DNA of 64,000 nucleotides from Lacisediminihabitans changchengi (lineage in GTDB: Bacteria > Actinomycetota > Actinomycetes > Actinomycetales > Microbacteriaceae), in assembly GCF_016634425.1 (NCBI RefSeq), contig NZ_JAEPES010000001.1, positions 689,183 through 753,182 on the forward strand. Reading direction: 5' to 3'. Positions within the stretch are counted from its first letter, which is position 1. Each line of letters starts with the position of its first letter. Shown in pieces: positions 32,424 through 40,495 of the stretch. The notes beneath the pieces are model-generated. The model was given only the letters and a program-made list of their open reading frames with translations, did no database searches and was not told where the DNA came from. The position numbers and the translations under genes were made by a program.

Positions 32424-35400
32424 ATGGCAAGCGACGACGACGCGGAAGAAAGCGGCATCGCCGAAGACCCGAATCAGCCCCAGGGACCGCGACGGTCTAC
32501 CTTCACGCCTCCGCCCTCGGGCGCCACGGGGGAGCGCTCTGCCGACGGGCAGGACTACGACGACGACGCGCTTGCTGCCGCGCTCGCCGAGCAGTTTGCG
32601 CCATTCGGCTCGACCGGCATTCTGCCGGCGACGCCTGCTGCACTCGAGGATTTCCCTGCGCCGTCGGGACCGCCGGTCGTATTCGGCACCGACGATCTCG
32701 CGCTCCCGACCGAGCCGACCGCCCCATCGGCGGAAGAACTTTCCCGTTTCGCGCCGCCGGAGGCGTCGCCTACCGGACCCGTCTGGTCTCCGCCCGGACC
32801 GACCCGGCAGTCGTACACGCCGCCGGCGGAATTCGTGGATCCCGAACTCGTGCTCGCCGAGCCGAAGCCCGAGCCGACGCCCGAGGCGGCGCCGGTCGAG
32901 AGCGCGCCGGTCGAGAGCGCGCCCGTCGAAAGCGCGCCGGTCGAAAGCGCGCCGACCGAGAAGGCGCCGACCGAGAAGGCGCCGGCGGACGGCGTGCTGC
33001 CTTCGGTGCCCGAACGCCGTTCCCTTGCGGACGATGAGCTGGTGAGGACCCTCGAGACAGAGGTCGCGTCGGGCTCGACACTCGACGCCATGACGCAACT
33101 CGAGGAACAGCTGCGCCTGCGGCAACAGGATGCCGACGACTTCGACCGGTGGCAGTCGACGATGCGCAGCATCGGCACGCCCGAGGCCATCGACTCGATC
33201 GAGGCGGCTATCCCGACCTTCACGGATGTCATCAACCTCCCCACCCCGGACCAGCTCGCCGGCGCAGAGGCACCAGCCCAAGTCTGGCCTGCGCGAGAAC
33301 TCCACCCCGCCGAACCTGCCGCGGACACGTCGGAGCCCGAGCGGGCTGGAGAGCCGGAGCCGGAGAGTGAAGCGGATCCGGAGACTGAATTGGAGCCGGA
33401 GTCGGAGCCGGAGACTGAACCGGATCCAGATCCGGATCCGGAACCAGCCCCGGAGCAGTCGGCACCGGTCGCCGAGCCCGTCGTCTACGAACTGATCGAA
33501 CCCCTCGTCACGCCAACCCCCGGCTCTGGCATCGCCCCGCTCGCGTCTCTTGACCTGGTGCGCGATTCGGTCGAGGGCATCCTCGACCCTGGAGTGCCAC
33601 ATCTCGACGAGGTGCCGGCACCGACCGGTCGCGAACACCTGCCCGGGTTTGATGACCTGATCGGTTTCGACGATCTGCTCAGCGGCAGGATCCGGACAGT
33701 TGCCGGCGACACCGATACCGACACCGATACCTATCCGGACGCCCACACCGCGCCCGGCGGCGACCCGGTCGAGACCGGACAGCCCGAGGCCGGGCCCCTC
33801 GACCCGGCTACGCCCCTCGATGCTGCTGCGACGCTCGACGCTCGCACTCCCGACTCGGCCCCCGTGCTGCTGACGGTGGACCCTGTGCTGCCGACGGTCG
33901 ACCCTGTGCTGGCGTCGGCTCCCGTGCTGACCGTGGACCCCGTGCCAACCCCGGCCGTGCCGACCCGCGCCGTCGCGGAGCGTCCGCAGCGGACATCCGT
34001 TCTCACCCCGGAGCGCGCCGGAGTCGAGCCGACCCCGATGGACCAGCGGGTCGGTCGAGCAGCGCGGATGTTCTGGCTCTGGTTCGCCACCAACTCCTCG
34101 CTGATCAGCCTCGCCTTCGGTGGTGTGCTGCTCTCGCTCGGCATGAGCCTGCGCCAAGCGGTGGTCGCGGCGTTGATCGGAGTGGCCATCTCGTTCCTCC
34201 CGCTGGGTCTCGGCACCCTCGCCGGTAAGTGGAGTGGTCAGCCGACCATGATCGTCTCCCGCGCCAGCTTCGGGATGATCGGCAACATCGTTCCGGCCTC
34301 GCTCGCGGTGATCACCCGGGTGTTCTGGGGGGCCGTGCTGCTGTGGTTGCTCGGCTCATCCACCGCGCGCATTCTGATCGGAAACCGCACTGACGGCACG
34401 CTCTTCGGGCTCGGCGAGACGAAGATTAGCGCTCTGGCCATCGCGGTCGGATTCGTGGTGTCGCTGGCGGTCGCCGTGCTCGGGTACGCCGTCTTCTCGC
34501 GGGTGCAGCTCATTCTGAGCATCGTGTCGACGGTATTGATCGTCGCGTTCGTTGCGGTCAGCTGGCACGCGGTCGACGTCGGTCAGGCTCTCACCGTCGG
34601 CGATGGCCCGTGGATCCTGGTGGTGACCGGAGTGGTGCTCGTCGTGAGCTTCCTCGGTGTGGTCTGGGCGACCAGCAGTGCCGACCTGGCGCGGTATCAG
34701 CGGCCGTCGAGTTCCGGCGCCGCAGCGATGCTGTGGGCTCCGTTTGGTGCAACGCTGCCCGCCTTCGTGCTGATCGCGTACGGCGCGCTGCTGTCGGCAT
34801 CCTCACCTGCCCTGGCGCGTGGTCTGGTCGACGCTCCGCTCGACACGATCGCCTCGCTCACGCCCGCATGGTTTCCGGTGCCCCTGCTGCTCGCGACCGT
34901 GCTCAGTTTGCTGGTCGGCGTCGTACTGAGCATCTACTCCGGCGGATTCGCGCTGCAGGCCGTGGGGCTTCGGGTGCCGCGTTCCTGGTCGTCGACCACC
35001 ATCGGCGTTCTGGTCTTCGTCGTCGCCCTCGTACTCACCCTCACCGTCGGGTCGATGGCCGCGGTGTTCCGCGATCTCACTACCACCATCGCCGTTCCGG
35101 TCTCCGCCTGGATCGGAATCTTCTCGGCCGAAATGATCCTCCGTCGTCGACGCTTCGATTCCGCTTCCTTGCTCCGCCGCGGAGGCACATACAGCGACGT
35201 GAACTGGGTGAACCTCACGATGCTGGTGGTCGCTTCGGCGATCGGGTTCGGCCTCACCACGGCGACCGTCGGTTGGCTCGGCTGGCAGGGCTACCTGTTC
35301 GGCGCCTTCGGGGTGCCGCTCGACGGTCAGCTCGCCGGCACCGATGTCGGTGTGCTCGTCGCGCTGGTGCTCGGTCTGCTCACCCCCTTCGTCTCGGGCC

Positions 35401-35447
35401 TGCCGACAATCCGCAAGCAGGAACGACAGCCGCGCTATTCGGCCTAG
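32424..35447 (+). CDS. NCS1-type (cytosine/purine-like) permease with very long acidic N-terminal tail
   Basis: 1007 residues, about twice the usual NCS1 length (~450-500). Residues ~540-1000 contain about twelve hydrophobic helices with NCS1 features ('NSSLISLAFGGVLLSLG', 'GQPTMIVSRASFG', 'GGTYSDVNWVN'). Members are nucleobase, hydantoin or vitamin symporters. Residues 1-535 are low-complexity, rich in Pro, Glu, Asp and Ala: six 5-residue units (PVESA x4, PTEKA x2) at 32892-32981, an alternating PE/SE/TE/DP tract around 33340-33450, DTDTDT, and VDPVL units near 33880-33950. The frame is continuous and starts with a plausible ATG, so the tail is part of the gene; its role is unknown. Confidence 0.8.
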   Translation: MASDDDAEESGIAEDPNQPQGPRRSTFTPPPSGATGERSADGQDYDDDALAAALAEQFAPFGSTGILPATPAALEDFPAPSGPPVVFGTDDLALPTEPTAPSAEELSRFAPPEASPTGPVWSPPGPTRQSYTPPAEFVDPELVLAEPKPEPTPEAAPVESAPVESAPVESAPVESAPTEKAPTEKAPADGVLPSVPERRSLADDELVRTLETEVASGSTLDAMTQLEEQLRLRQQDADDFDRWQSTMRSIGTPEAIDSIEAAIPTFTDVINLPTPDQLAGAEAPAQVWPARELHPAEPAADTSEPERAGEPEPESEADPETELEPESEPETEPDPDPDPEPAPEQSAPVAEPVVYELIEPLVTPTPGSGIAPLASLDLVRDSVEGILDPGVPHLDEVPAPTGREHLPGFDDLIGFDDLLSGRIRTVAGDTDTDTDTYPDAHTAPGGDPVETGQPEAGPLDPATPLDAAATLDARTPDSAPVLLTVDPVLPTVDPVLASAPVLTVDPVPTPAVPTRAVAERPQRTSVLTPERAGVEPTPMDQRVGRAARMFWLWFATNSSLISLAFGGVLLSLGMSLRQAVVAALIGVAISFLPLGLGTLAGKWSGQPTMIVSRASFGMIGNIVPASLAVITRVFWGAVLLWLLGSSTARILIGNRTDGTLFGLGETKISALAIAVGFVVSLAVAVLGYAVFSRVQLILSIVSTVLIVAFVAVSWHAVDVGQALTVGDGPWILVVTGVVLVVSFLGVVWATSSADLARYQRPSSSGAAAMLWAPFGATLPAFVLIAYGALLSASSPALARGLVDAPLDTIASLTPAWFPVPLLLATVLSLLVGVVLSIYSGGFALQAVGLRVPRSWSSTTIGVLVFVVALVLTLTVGSMAAVFRDLTTTIAVPVSAWIGIFSAEMILRRRRFDSASLLRRGGTYSDVNWVNLTMLVVASAIGFGLTTATVGWLGWQGYLFGAFGVPLDGQLAGTDVGVLVALVLGLLTPFVSGLPTIRKQERQPRYSA
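32892..32981 (+). repeat. 15-bp coding tandem repeats (PVESA/PTEKA)
   Basis: Six in-frame 15-bp units, four encoding PVESA and two PTEKA, inside the acidic N-terminal tail of the NCS1-type permease. Confidence 0.92.
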
Positions 35448-35490
35448 TCACCCGCCCGGATCGACCTCGCGTCGAAAGTAGACTGACCCC

Positions 35491-36309
35491 ATGCCTCACA
35501 GCCTCGCCGAGATACTCAGCGTCACCGAGCGACTCTGGCCGATGTCCGGTGCCGAAGGGTGGGATGCCGCGGGTCTGCTCTCCGGCGATCCGGCCAGGCC
35601 CGTCACGTCCATTCACCTGGCGGTCGATGCGGTCCCTGATGTCGCGGACGAAGCCATCGACGCGGGCGCCGATCTGCTGCTGGTGCATCACCCGCTGCTG
35701 TTGCGTGGCGTCACCTCGATCGCCGAAAACCGCTTCACGGGCGCAGTGCTCGCCCGACTGATTCGCGGCGGCTGCGCGCTCGTGTCCGCCCACACCAATG
35801 CGGATGTCGTCGAGACCGGCACCTCCGCCGTGCTGGCCGAGCGGCTCGGGGTGCACGCCGCGCTCCCGATCGTCGAGGGAACATCAGCATCACGCGGCAT
35901 CGGCCGGGTCGGACGACTGGCCGAGCCGACAACGCTCGGCCGACTTGCCCGTCAGTTGGGGGAGATCTTGCCCGCGACGGCCACGGGCATCCGTGTCTCG
36001 GGCGACTACGGCCGGCCGATCGAGAGGGTTGCTCTCTGCGGTGGTGCCGGCGATAGCCTGCTTGCCGAGCCCGCTGTGCTCAGTGCCGACGTCTACATCA
36101 CCTCCGATCTGCGCTTCCACCCCGCCTCGGCGTTCCGCGAGGATGCGAAACTGGTGGGCGGCCCGGCGCTGATCGACATCTCGCATTGGGCGAGCGAGTG
36201 GCTCTGGCTTGCTACCGCCGCCGACGAACTGCGTACGGCACTTCCCGACATCACGGTCACCGTCAGTGACCTGCGCACGGACCCGTGGGATTTCGCCGTC
36301 GTGCAGTAG
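35491..36309 (+). CDS. Nif3-like dinuclear metal-centre protein
   Basis: 272 residues. 'LLVHHPLLLRG' and 'LVSAHTNADVV' carry the His and Asp ligands of the dinuclear site, and the C-terminal 'ISHWASEWLWL' region supplies the remaining His/Glu. Nif3/YbgI proteins form toroidal hexamers; a GTP cyclohydrolase-like hydrolase role has been proposed but the function is not settled. It is followed by the zinc-ribbon coiled-coil gene, the partner conserved in actinobacteria. Confidence 0.92.
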   Translation: MPHSLAEILSVTERLWPMSGAEGWDAAGLLSGDPARPVTSIHLAVDAVPDVADEAIDAGADLLLVHHPLLLRGVTSIAENRFTGAVLARLIRGGCALVSAHTNADVVETGTSAVLAERLGVHAALPIVEGTSASRGIGRVGRLAEPTTLGRLARQLGEILPATATGIRVSGDYGRPIERVALCGGAGDSLLAEPAVLSADVYITSDLRFHPASAFREDAKLVGGPALIDISHWASEWLWLATAADELRTALPDITVTVSDLRTDPWDFAVVQ

Positions 36310-36354
36310 CGCGTCCCCGCTCATTTCACTCGCAATTACAGAAGGACGACACCC

Positions 36355-37095
36355 ATGGCACTCAAGGCCAGCCCCACCGAGCAGGCTCGTCTGCTCGACC
36401 TGCAGGCGCTCGACACCCGCATCCGCCAGCTCGACCACCGTGCCAAGTCGCTGCCGGAACTGAAGGTGCTCGCCGGTCTCGGCGTCGAAGTAGACGGTCT
36501 GCGGGTCGAGCGGCTGAGCGCGACGGGCGCCGTCGAGGACGCCCGTCTCGAGCTCGGACGGATCGAGTCGGATGTCGCCGTGGTCGAGGCGCGGATCACC
36601 CGCGACACCGATCGGCTTCAGTCATCCACGTCGGTCAAGGACGTCGCGGGACTCGAGAGCGAGCTGTCGGGGCTGCGCAAGCGCCAGAACGACCTCGAGG
36701 AGATCGAGCTGACCGTGATGGAGCGGCTGGAGAACCTCGAAGCGGTGCTCCGTGAGGCCGACGTGCGCGTCACCGAGGTCGAGCAGAAGATCGCTGAGGC
36801 GACGGCGGACAAGGATGCTGCGCTCCGTGCCATCATCGACGAGCGCACGAAGGCGGCTGCCGATCGCTCCGCCCTGGCAGCCCAGGTCTCCGCTGAGCTG
36901 CTGGCCCTGTACCAGCGCCAGCTCGACCGCTACGGCGCCGGGGCATCGTTTCTGCAGTACGGCACGTCGAGCGCCAGCGGCGTGAAACTCAATGAGAACG
37001 ACATGCAGACCATCCGTGCCGCCGCGCCCGACGACGTTATCCTCTGCCCGGACTCCAGCGCGATCCTGGTGCGGACGGCGGAGTCGGGCCTCTAG
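36355..37095 (+). CDS. Zinc-ribbon coiled-coil protein with degenerate C-terminal ribbon
   Basis: 246 residues. Residues ~10-190 are a long charged antiparallel coiled coil ('ELSGLRKRQNDLEEIELTVMERLENLEAV'). The C-terminal ~45 residues align in length and context with the C4-type zinc ribbon of this family (…GT-C-x-x-C… D…V-x-C-x-x-C-x-R-I-L-V), but the sequence reads 'GTSSASGVKL' and 'VILCPDSSAILVR': three of the four cysteines are Ser. The ribbon cannot bind zinc in the usual way. Family members are proposed to bind nucleic acid or help assembly of other complexes. Translation partner of Nif3; 45 bases separate them. Confidence 0.85.
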   Translation: MALKASPTEQARLLDLQALDTRIRQLDHRAKSLPELKVLAGLGVEVDGLRVERLSATGAVEDARLELGRIESDVAVVEARITRDTDRLQSSTSVKDVAGLESELSGLRKRQNDLEEIELTVMERLENLEAVLREADVRVTEVEQKIAEATADKDAALRAIIDERTKAAADRSALAAQVSAELLALYQRQLDRYGAGASFLQYGTSSASGVKLNENDMQTIRAAAPDDVILCPDSSAILVRTAESGL

Positions 37096-37172
37096 CTCTC
37101 CGGCTTCCGGGTCTCGAGGGTCTGGAGCCGCCCGGTTTGTGACCGGACCTCTCGATTGCCAGCTCGGCGTGG

Positions 37173-37613
37173 TCAGGCCTTCGCCTGATCGAGGGCCGAC
37201 TGCAACGAGCTGATGTACGCGTCGCTCGTATAGGTAGCCCCGCTGACGGAATCGATCTGCGCAGACTGGGCGGCGAGGGCTTCGGAGCGCAGGATAGGCG
37301 CGGCCTGGTTGTTGATTTGGTCGGAGCGAGCCTCGTTGCCGCTGAGCACAGGAGTGCTGACGTCGGTGATCGCACCGCCGGAGACGGTGATCGCGACCTG
37401 CACGTCGCCGAAGCGTGTCGTCTGTCTCGAGCCCGTGAAGGTGCCGTCCTTCAGCTTCGTGCTCGGCAACTGTGCGGGAAGCACCGAGCCGCTGGTATTG
37501 GATGCTGTGGTCGACGAACCGCCGGTTATAGATGCCGTCACCTGCCACCCGATCACCACGGCGACGAGCGAGCCGAAGACGCCGGTGAGTACTCGCCGTG
37601 TGCGGATCACCAC
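37173..37613 (-). CDS. FMN-binding domain protein (membrane-anchored)
   Basis: 146 residues, GTG start. One N-terminal hydrophobic helix ('VLTGVFGSLVAVVIGWQV') anchors or exports it; residues ~50-140 are an FMN_bind domain with 'IDSVSGATYTSDAY', where the Thr of SGATYTS is the residue that receives FMN covalently in NqrC/RnfG-type domains. Its start overlaps the end of the ferric reductase-like gene by 7 bases (GTGGTGA), so the two are translationally coupled and should act together in electron transfer outside the membrane. No ApbE flavin transferase is in the window. Confidence 0.88.
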   Translation of the reverse strand: MVIRTRRVLTGVFGSLVAVVIGWQVTASITGGSSTTASNTSGSVLPAQLPSTKLKDGTFTGSRQTTRFGDVQVAITVSGGAITDVSTPVLSGNEARSDQINNQAAPILRSEALAAQSAQIDSVSGATYTSDAYISSLQSALDQAKA

Positions 37614-39010
37614 TCGAACCTTTCACTGTGGAGCTGATGGTCGGGCAGACCCGCTGCGCGGGCATCCGCTTCGATGGCGTCGAGCCAGGCGGTCGGGCCG
37701 CAGACGTAGAGGTCAGAGGAGAGCAGCTCGGGAAAGACACTGCGCAGGCTCACGCCGCGCTGGGCGTCGGCGGCAGTCATCCAGGTCGGGGCGGTGATCG
37801 AGCGCGGTCCGGTCATCGTGTAGAGCCGAGCGCCCTTCCGTTCGGCGAGATCGGCCATCTCTGCCCAGAGATAGGCGTCGTCAGTGCTGGAAGCGCGCAG
37901 GAGTACGGTCGCCTCGCCGGGCCTCAGGTCGGACTGTTCCAGCAGAGCCCGGGCCGGGGTGATGCCGATGCCGGCCGCGACGATCGCGAGCTTCGGCGCC
38001 GTGCGCGCGCTCGGGGTGAACAGGCCGTACGGTCCCTCCAGCGAGACCGCGGTGCCGACGGGAATGGTCGAAATATACCTGCTGCCGACGCCCAGGTCGC
38101 GAACGGTGATGCGCGCCGTGGTCTCGGTCGACACAGAGGAGAGCGAGATCGGGTGCGAGTGCCACCAGGTGCTGCCCGTCCAGAACCGCCAGACGAAGAA
38201 CTGGCCGCCGTGCGACCCGAGCGCGCGCAGATCACGACCGGTCAGATGGATCGAAACGACTCCGGGGGAGATCGTCTCGACCTCGCTCACCCGGATGCGG
38301 TGGCGAAGCGACGAGACCGCTGGCTCGATGAACCGGAAGATGCCGATTGCTCCGAAAGCCAGCGCGTAGAGGGTGATCCAGTAGATGCGTTGCACGGTTC
38401 CGGTCGCGAGCACCCCGCCGAGGCTGAGCTGATGGGGGAGTGCGAAGGCGACCGCGACATAACTGAGAAGGTGGATGAGGTGCCACCCCTCGTAGCTGAA
38501 CCTGCGGCGCACCGCAACCAGAGACGTCACGACCACGGCGATGAGTAGCCCGATTGCGATGATGGCGAGAGGGACGTCCGGAGTGGCCCAGAGGTTGGCG
38601 AGTTCGACGAACGGATTCACCCCCTGATCGATCGCGTACCCGATTGTCAGCAGGGCACCGTGGCCGAGCAGCAGGTAGAGGGCCGGCTTGCCGAGCTTGC
38701 GGTGCACAGCGATCGCCCGGTCGTGCCCGATCGTGGCGTCGATCGCGGGGATGCGTGCGGCGAGCACGAGCATCACCAGGATGAAGTCGGTGCCGACCAG
38801 CCCGGCCAGAATGCCGACGCTGCTGATCGCGGCGCCGAGGGACCCGAAGGGTGCGGACCCCGAGGAGGTGAGGAACAGGATTCCGGCGACCACCCCGGAA
38901 GCCCAGACGAGAAACGTGAGGAGGGCGGCGCGCGCCGCGCGGCGACGGTGGGAGAGGGAGTGGTCGGGAGGCGACATCCGCTCTTCTGGTGCGCTGACGG
39001 TAGTGGTCAT
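37607..39010 (-). CDS. Ferric reductase-like transmembrane flavocytochrome / ferredoxin reductase-type protein
   Basis: 467 residues from the ATG at 39010; the longer frame upstream overlaps the RNase P RNA and is rejected. About six N-terminal helices (~30-225) with histidines suited to haem ligation ('HRKLGKPALYLLLGHG', 'WHLIHLLSY', 'ALPHQ'), then an FAD-binding beta-barrel ('HSHPISLSS') and an NAD(P)-binding domain ('GIGITPARALLE', 'LYVCGPTAWLD'). It should pass electrons from cytosolic NAD(P)H across the membrane, here probably to the FMN-binding partner and then to metal or another acceptor. Confidence 0.88.
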   Translation of the reverse strand: MTTTVSAPEERMSPPDHSLSHRRRAARAALLTFLVWASGVVAGILFLTSSGSAPFGSLGAAISSVGILAGLVGTDFILVMLVLAARIPAIDATIGHDRAIAVHRKLGKPALYLLLGHGALLTIGYAIDQGVNPFVELANLWATPDVPLAIIAIGLLIAVVVTSLVAVRRRFSYEGWHLIHLLSYVAVAFALPHQLSLGGVLATGTVQRIYWITLYALAFGAIGIFRFIEPAVSSLRHRIRVSEVETISPGVVSIHLTGRDLRALGSHGGQFFVWRFWTGSTWWHSHPISLSSVSTETTARITVRDLGVGSRYISTIPVGTAVSLEGPYGLFTPSARTAPKLAIVAAGIGITPARALLEQSDLRPGEATVLLRASSTDDAYLWAEMADLAERKGARLYTMTGPRSITAPTWMTAADAQRGVSLRSVFPELLSSDLYVCGPTAWLDAIEADARAAGLPDHQLHSERFEW

Positions 39011-39107
39011 GGTCTCACTGTGACCGCCGTTTCTATGGACCTCCTCTGTGCCGGGCCTATGGGGGATGAGAATTGATACAGACAAGCTGACGATAAGATT
39101 GCACGCG

Positions 39108-39491
39108 AATGGGTCGGCAAGACGGTCGCGTCGCTTCTCTGGTGTGAAAGCACGGCGAGAGGCGCCGAGGAACGTCCGGGCTCCGCAGAGCAGGATGGTG
39201 GGTAACACCCACCCGGGGTAACCCGCGAGAAAGTGCAACAGAAAGCAGACCGCCAGGGACTTCGGTGCCTGGTCAGGGTGAAACGGTGGTGTAAGAGACC
39301 ACCAGCGGCCCGTGTGAGCGGGTCGGCTAGGTAAACCTCGTCCGGAGCAAGGTCAGACAGAAGGCTATGAGGCTGCTCGCCTCGTCTTCGGGTAGACCGC
39401 TAGAGGGCTGCGGCAACGTAGCTCCGAGATAGATGGCCGTCGATGTCGCCTCGTGCGGCGGGACAGAACCCGGCGTAATAGCCGGCCCATT
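39108..39491 (+). ncRNA. rnpB: RNase P RNA (bacterial type A)
   Basis: The universally conserved CR-I region is present (GAGGAACGTCCGGGCTCC, around 39167-39184; the usual GAGGAAAGTCCGGGCT with one change), followed by the ACAGAAAGCAGACCGCC and GTAAGAGACCACC blocks in the right order. The ends pair as P1: AATGGGTCGGC (39108-39118) with GCCGGCCCATT (39481-39491), allowing one G-T pair. It is the catalytic subunit that matures tRNA 5' ends. Location near the Nif3/zinc-ribbon genes is common in actinobacteria. Confidence 0.95.
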
Positions 39492-39512
39492 CACCCTCTG
39501 TCTCGGCGGCGG

Positions 39513-40229
39513 CTAGACCACGCCGCTGGTGCCGAGCGCGGAGCCGATCAGGTAGGTGGCCGCGAGGGCTATCGCGCCACCGACCACCACCCGGATCATC
39601 GCGCGAAGCACGGGGCTGCCGCCGATCCGAGCACTGGTGGCGCCGGTGATCGCTAGAGCGACGAGCACAGCCACGAACGTGACCGGAACGCGAACGGATG
39701 CCGGCGGCAGCAGAATCGCGAGCATCGGCAGTATCGCGCCGATGGTGAACGCGAGTGCCGACGCGCCTGCCGCCTGCCAGGGGCTGGCGATGTCTGCCTC
39801 GGTGATGTTGAGTTCGGCCTCCAGGTGTGCGGCGAGCACGTCGTGGTCGGTGAGTTCGATGGCGACCTGGCGTGCTGTCACCTCCGACAGGCCTTTGTCG
39901 CGGTACAGGGCGGTCAGCTCTTCTAGCTCGACCTCGGGCTCCTCGGCGAGCTCGCGCTTCTCCTTGGCGATCAGCGCGCGCTGGCTGTCGCGCTGACTGC
40001 TCACCGACACGTACTCGCCGAGCGCCATGGAGATCGCGCCACCGACCAGGCCGGCGGTACCGGCCGTGAGGATCGCTGGAACGGAGGATGTCGCCCCCGC
40101 GACCCCGACCACGATGGCCGCCACCGAGACGATGCCGTCGTTTGCGCCCAACACGCCGGCGCGCAGCCAGTTGAGGCGCGCGGCGATGCCGGTACCGTGC
40201 GGTTCGTCGGGATGCGGTTGTGCTGACAT
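39513..40229 (-). CDS. VIT1/CCC1-family iron/manganese transporter
   Basis: 238 residues from the ATG at 40229. 'WLRAGVLGANDGIVSVAAIVVGVAGA', 'GGAISMALGEYVSVSSQRD' and 'SPWQAAGASALAFTIGAILPML' are the conserved helices of the VIT family, with a Glu-rich cytoplasmic segment between helices 2 and 3 (residues ~105-165) that binds metal in VIT1. It exports or sequesters Fe2+ or Mn2+. Proximity to the ferric reductase-like genes may be coincidental or point to iron handling. No clear ribosome-binding site precedes the start. Confidence 0.88.
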   Translation of the reverse strand: MSAQPHPDEPHGTGIAARLNWLRAGVLGANDGIVSVAAIVVGVAGATSSVPAILTAGTAGLVGGAISMALGEYVSVSSQRDSQRALIAKEKRELAEEPEVELEELTALYRDKGLSEVTARQVAIELTDHDVLAAHLEAELNITEADIASPWQAAGASALAFTIGAILPMLAILLPPASVRVPVTFVAVLVALAITGATSARIGGSPVLRAMIRVVVGGAIALAATYLIGSALGTSGVV

Positions 40230-40294
40230 GGGGCAAGCCAAGCACTCTTGGCCGCGCCCGGCTAGCAAGGAGAGGCTGCCCTGGCTGGTGGCTG

Positions 40295-40387
40295 CGGTCC
40301 TGAGCCTGTCAGCATTTCGGTCCCTGGGCGTGTCGGCATTTCGGTCCCTGGCAGCCTCAGCATTCGGTCCCTGAGCTTGTCGAACGG
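40295..40387. repeat. Four-unit ~23-bp tandem repeat (GGTCCCTGAGCTTGTC type)
   Basis: Units at 40295-40317, 40318-40341, 40342-40364 and 40365-40387 each begin CGGTCC(C)TG and end in CAGCATTT or CGAACGG. The consensus CGGTCCCTGAGCTTGTCGAA resembles an interspersed repeat motif I associate with actinobacterial intergenic regions; here it is amplified in tandem between the VIT gene and the DUF222/HNH gene. Confidence 0.88.
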
Positions 40388-40495
40388 CGCCCTCTTCTCC
40401 TCCACAGGTAGCCCGGCGTGGTGGGTTATAAACAGGGTCTGGTCAGCATTATTGGTGCCGACTCGAATGTCGGTGGTCGCTGCGACAATCGGGTC

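Noticed and set aside
39011..39238. N-terminal extension of the ferric reductase-like protein
   Set aside because: The extension would be encoded antisense to the conserved core of RNase P RNA and has no family similarity; the ATG at 39010 gives the normal N-terminus.
40295..40387. Possible CRISPR-like array
   Set aside because: The units are directly adjacent without spacers, and no cas gene is present anywhere in the window.
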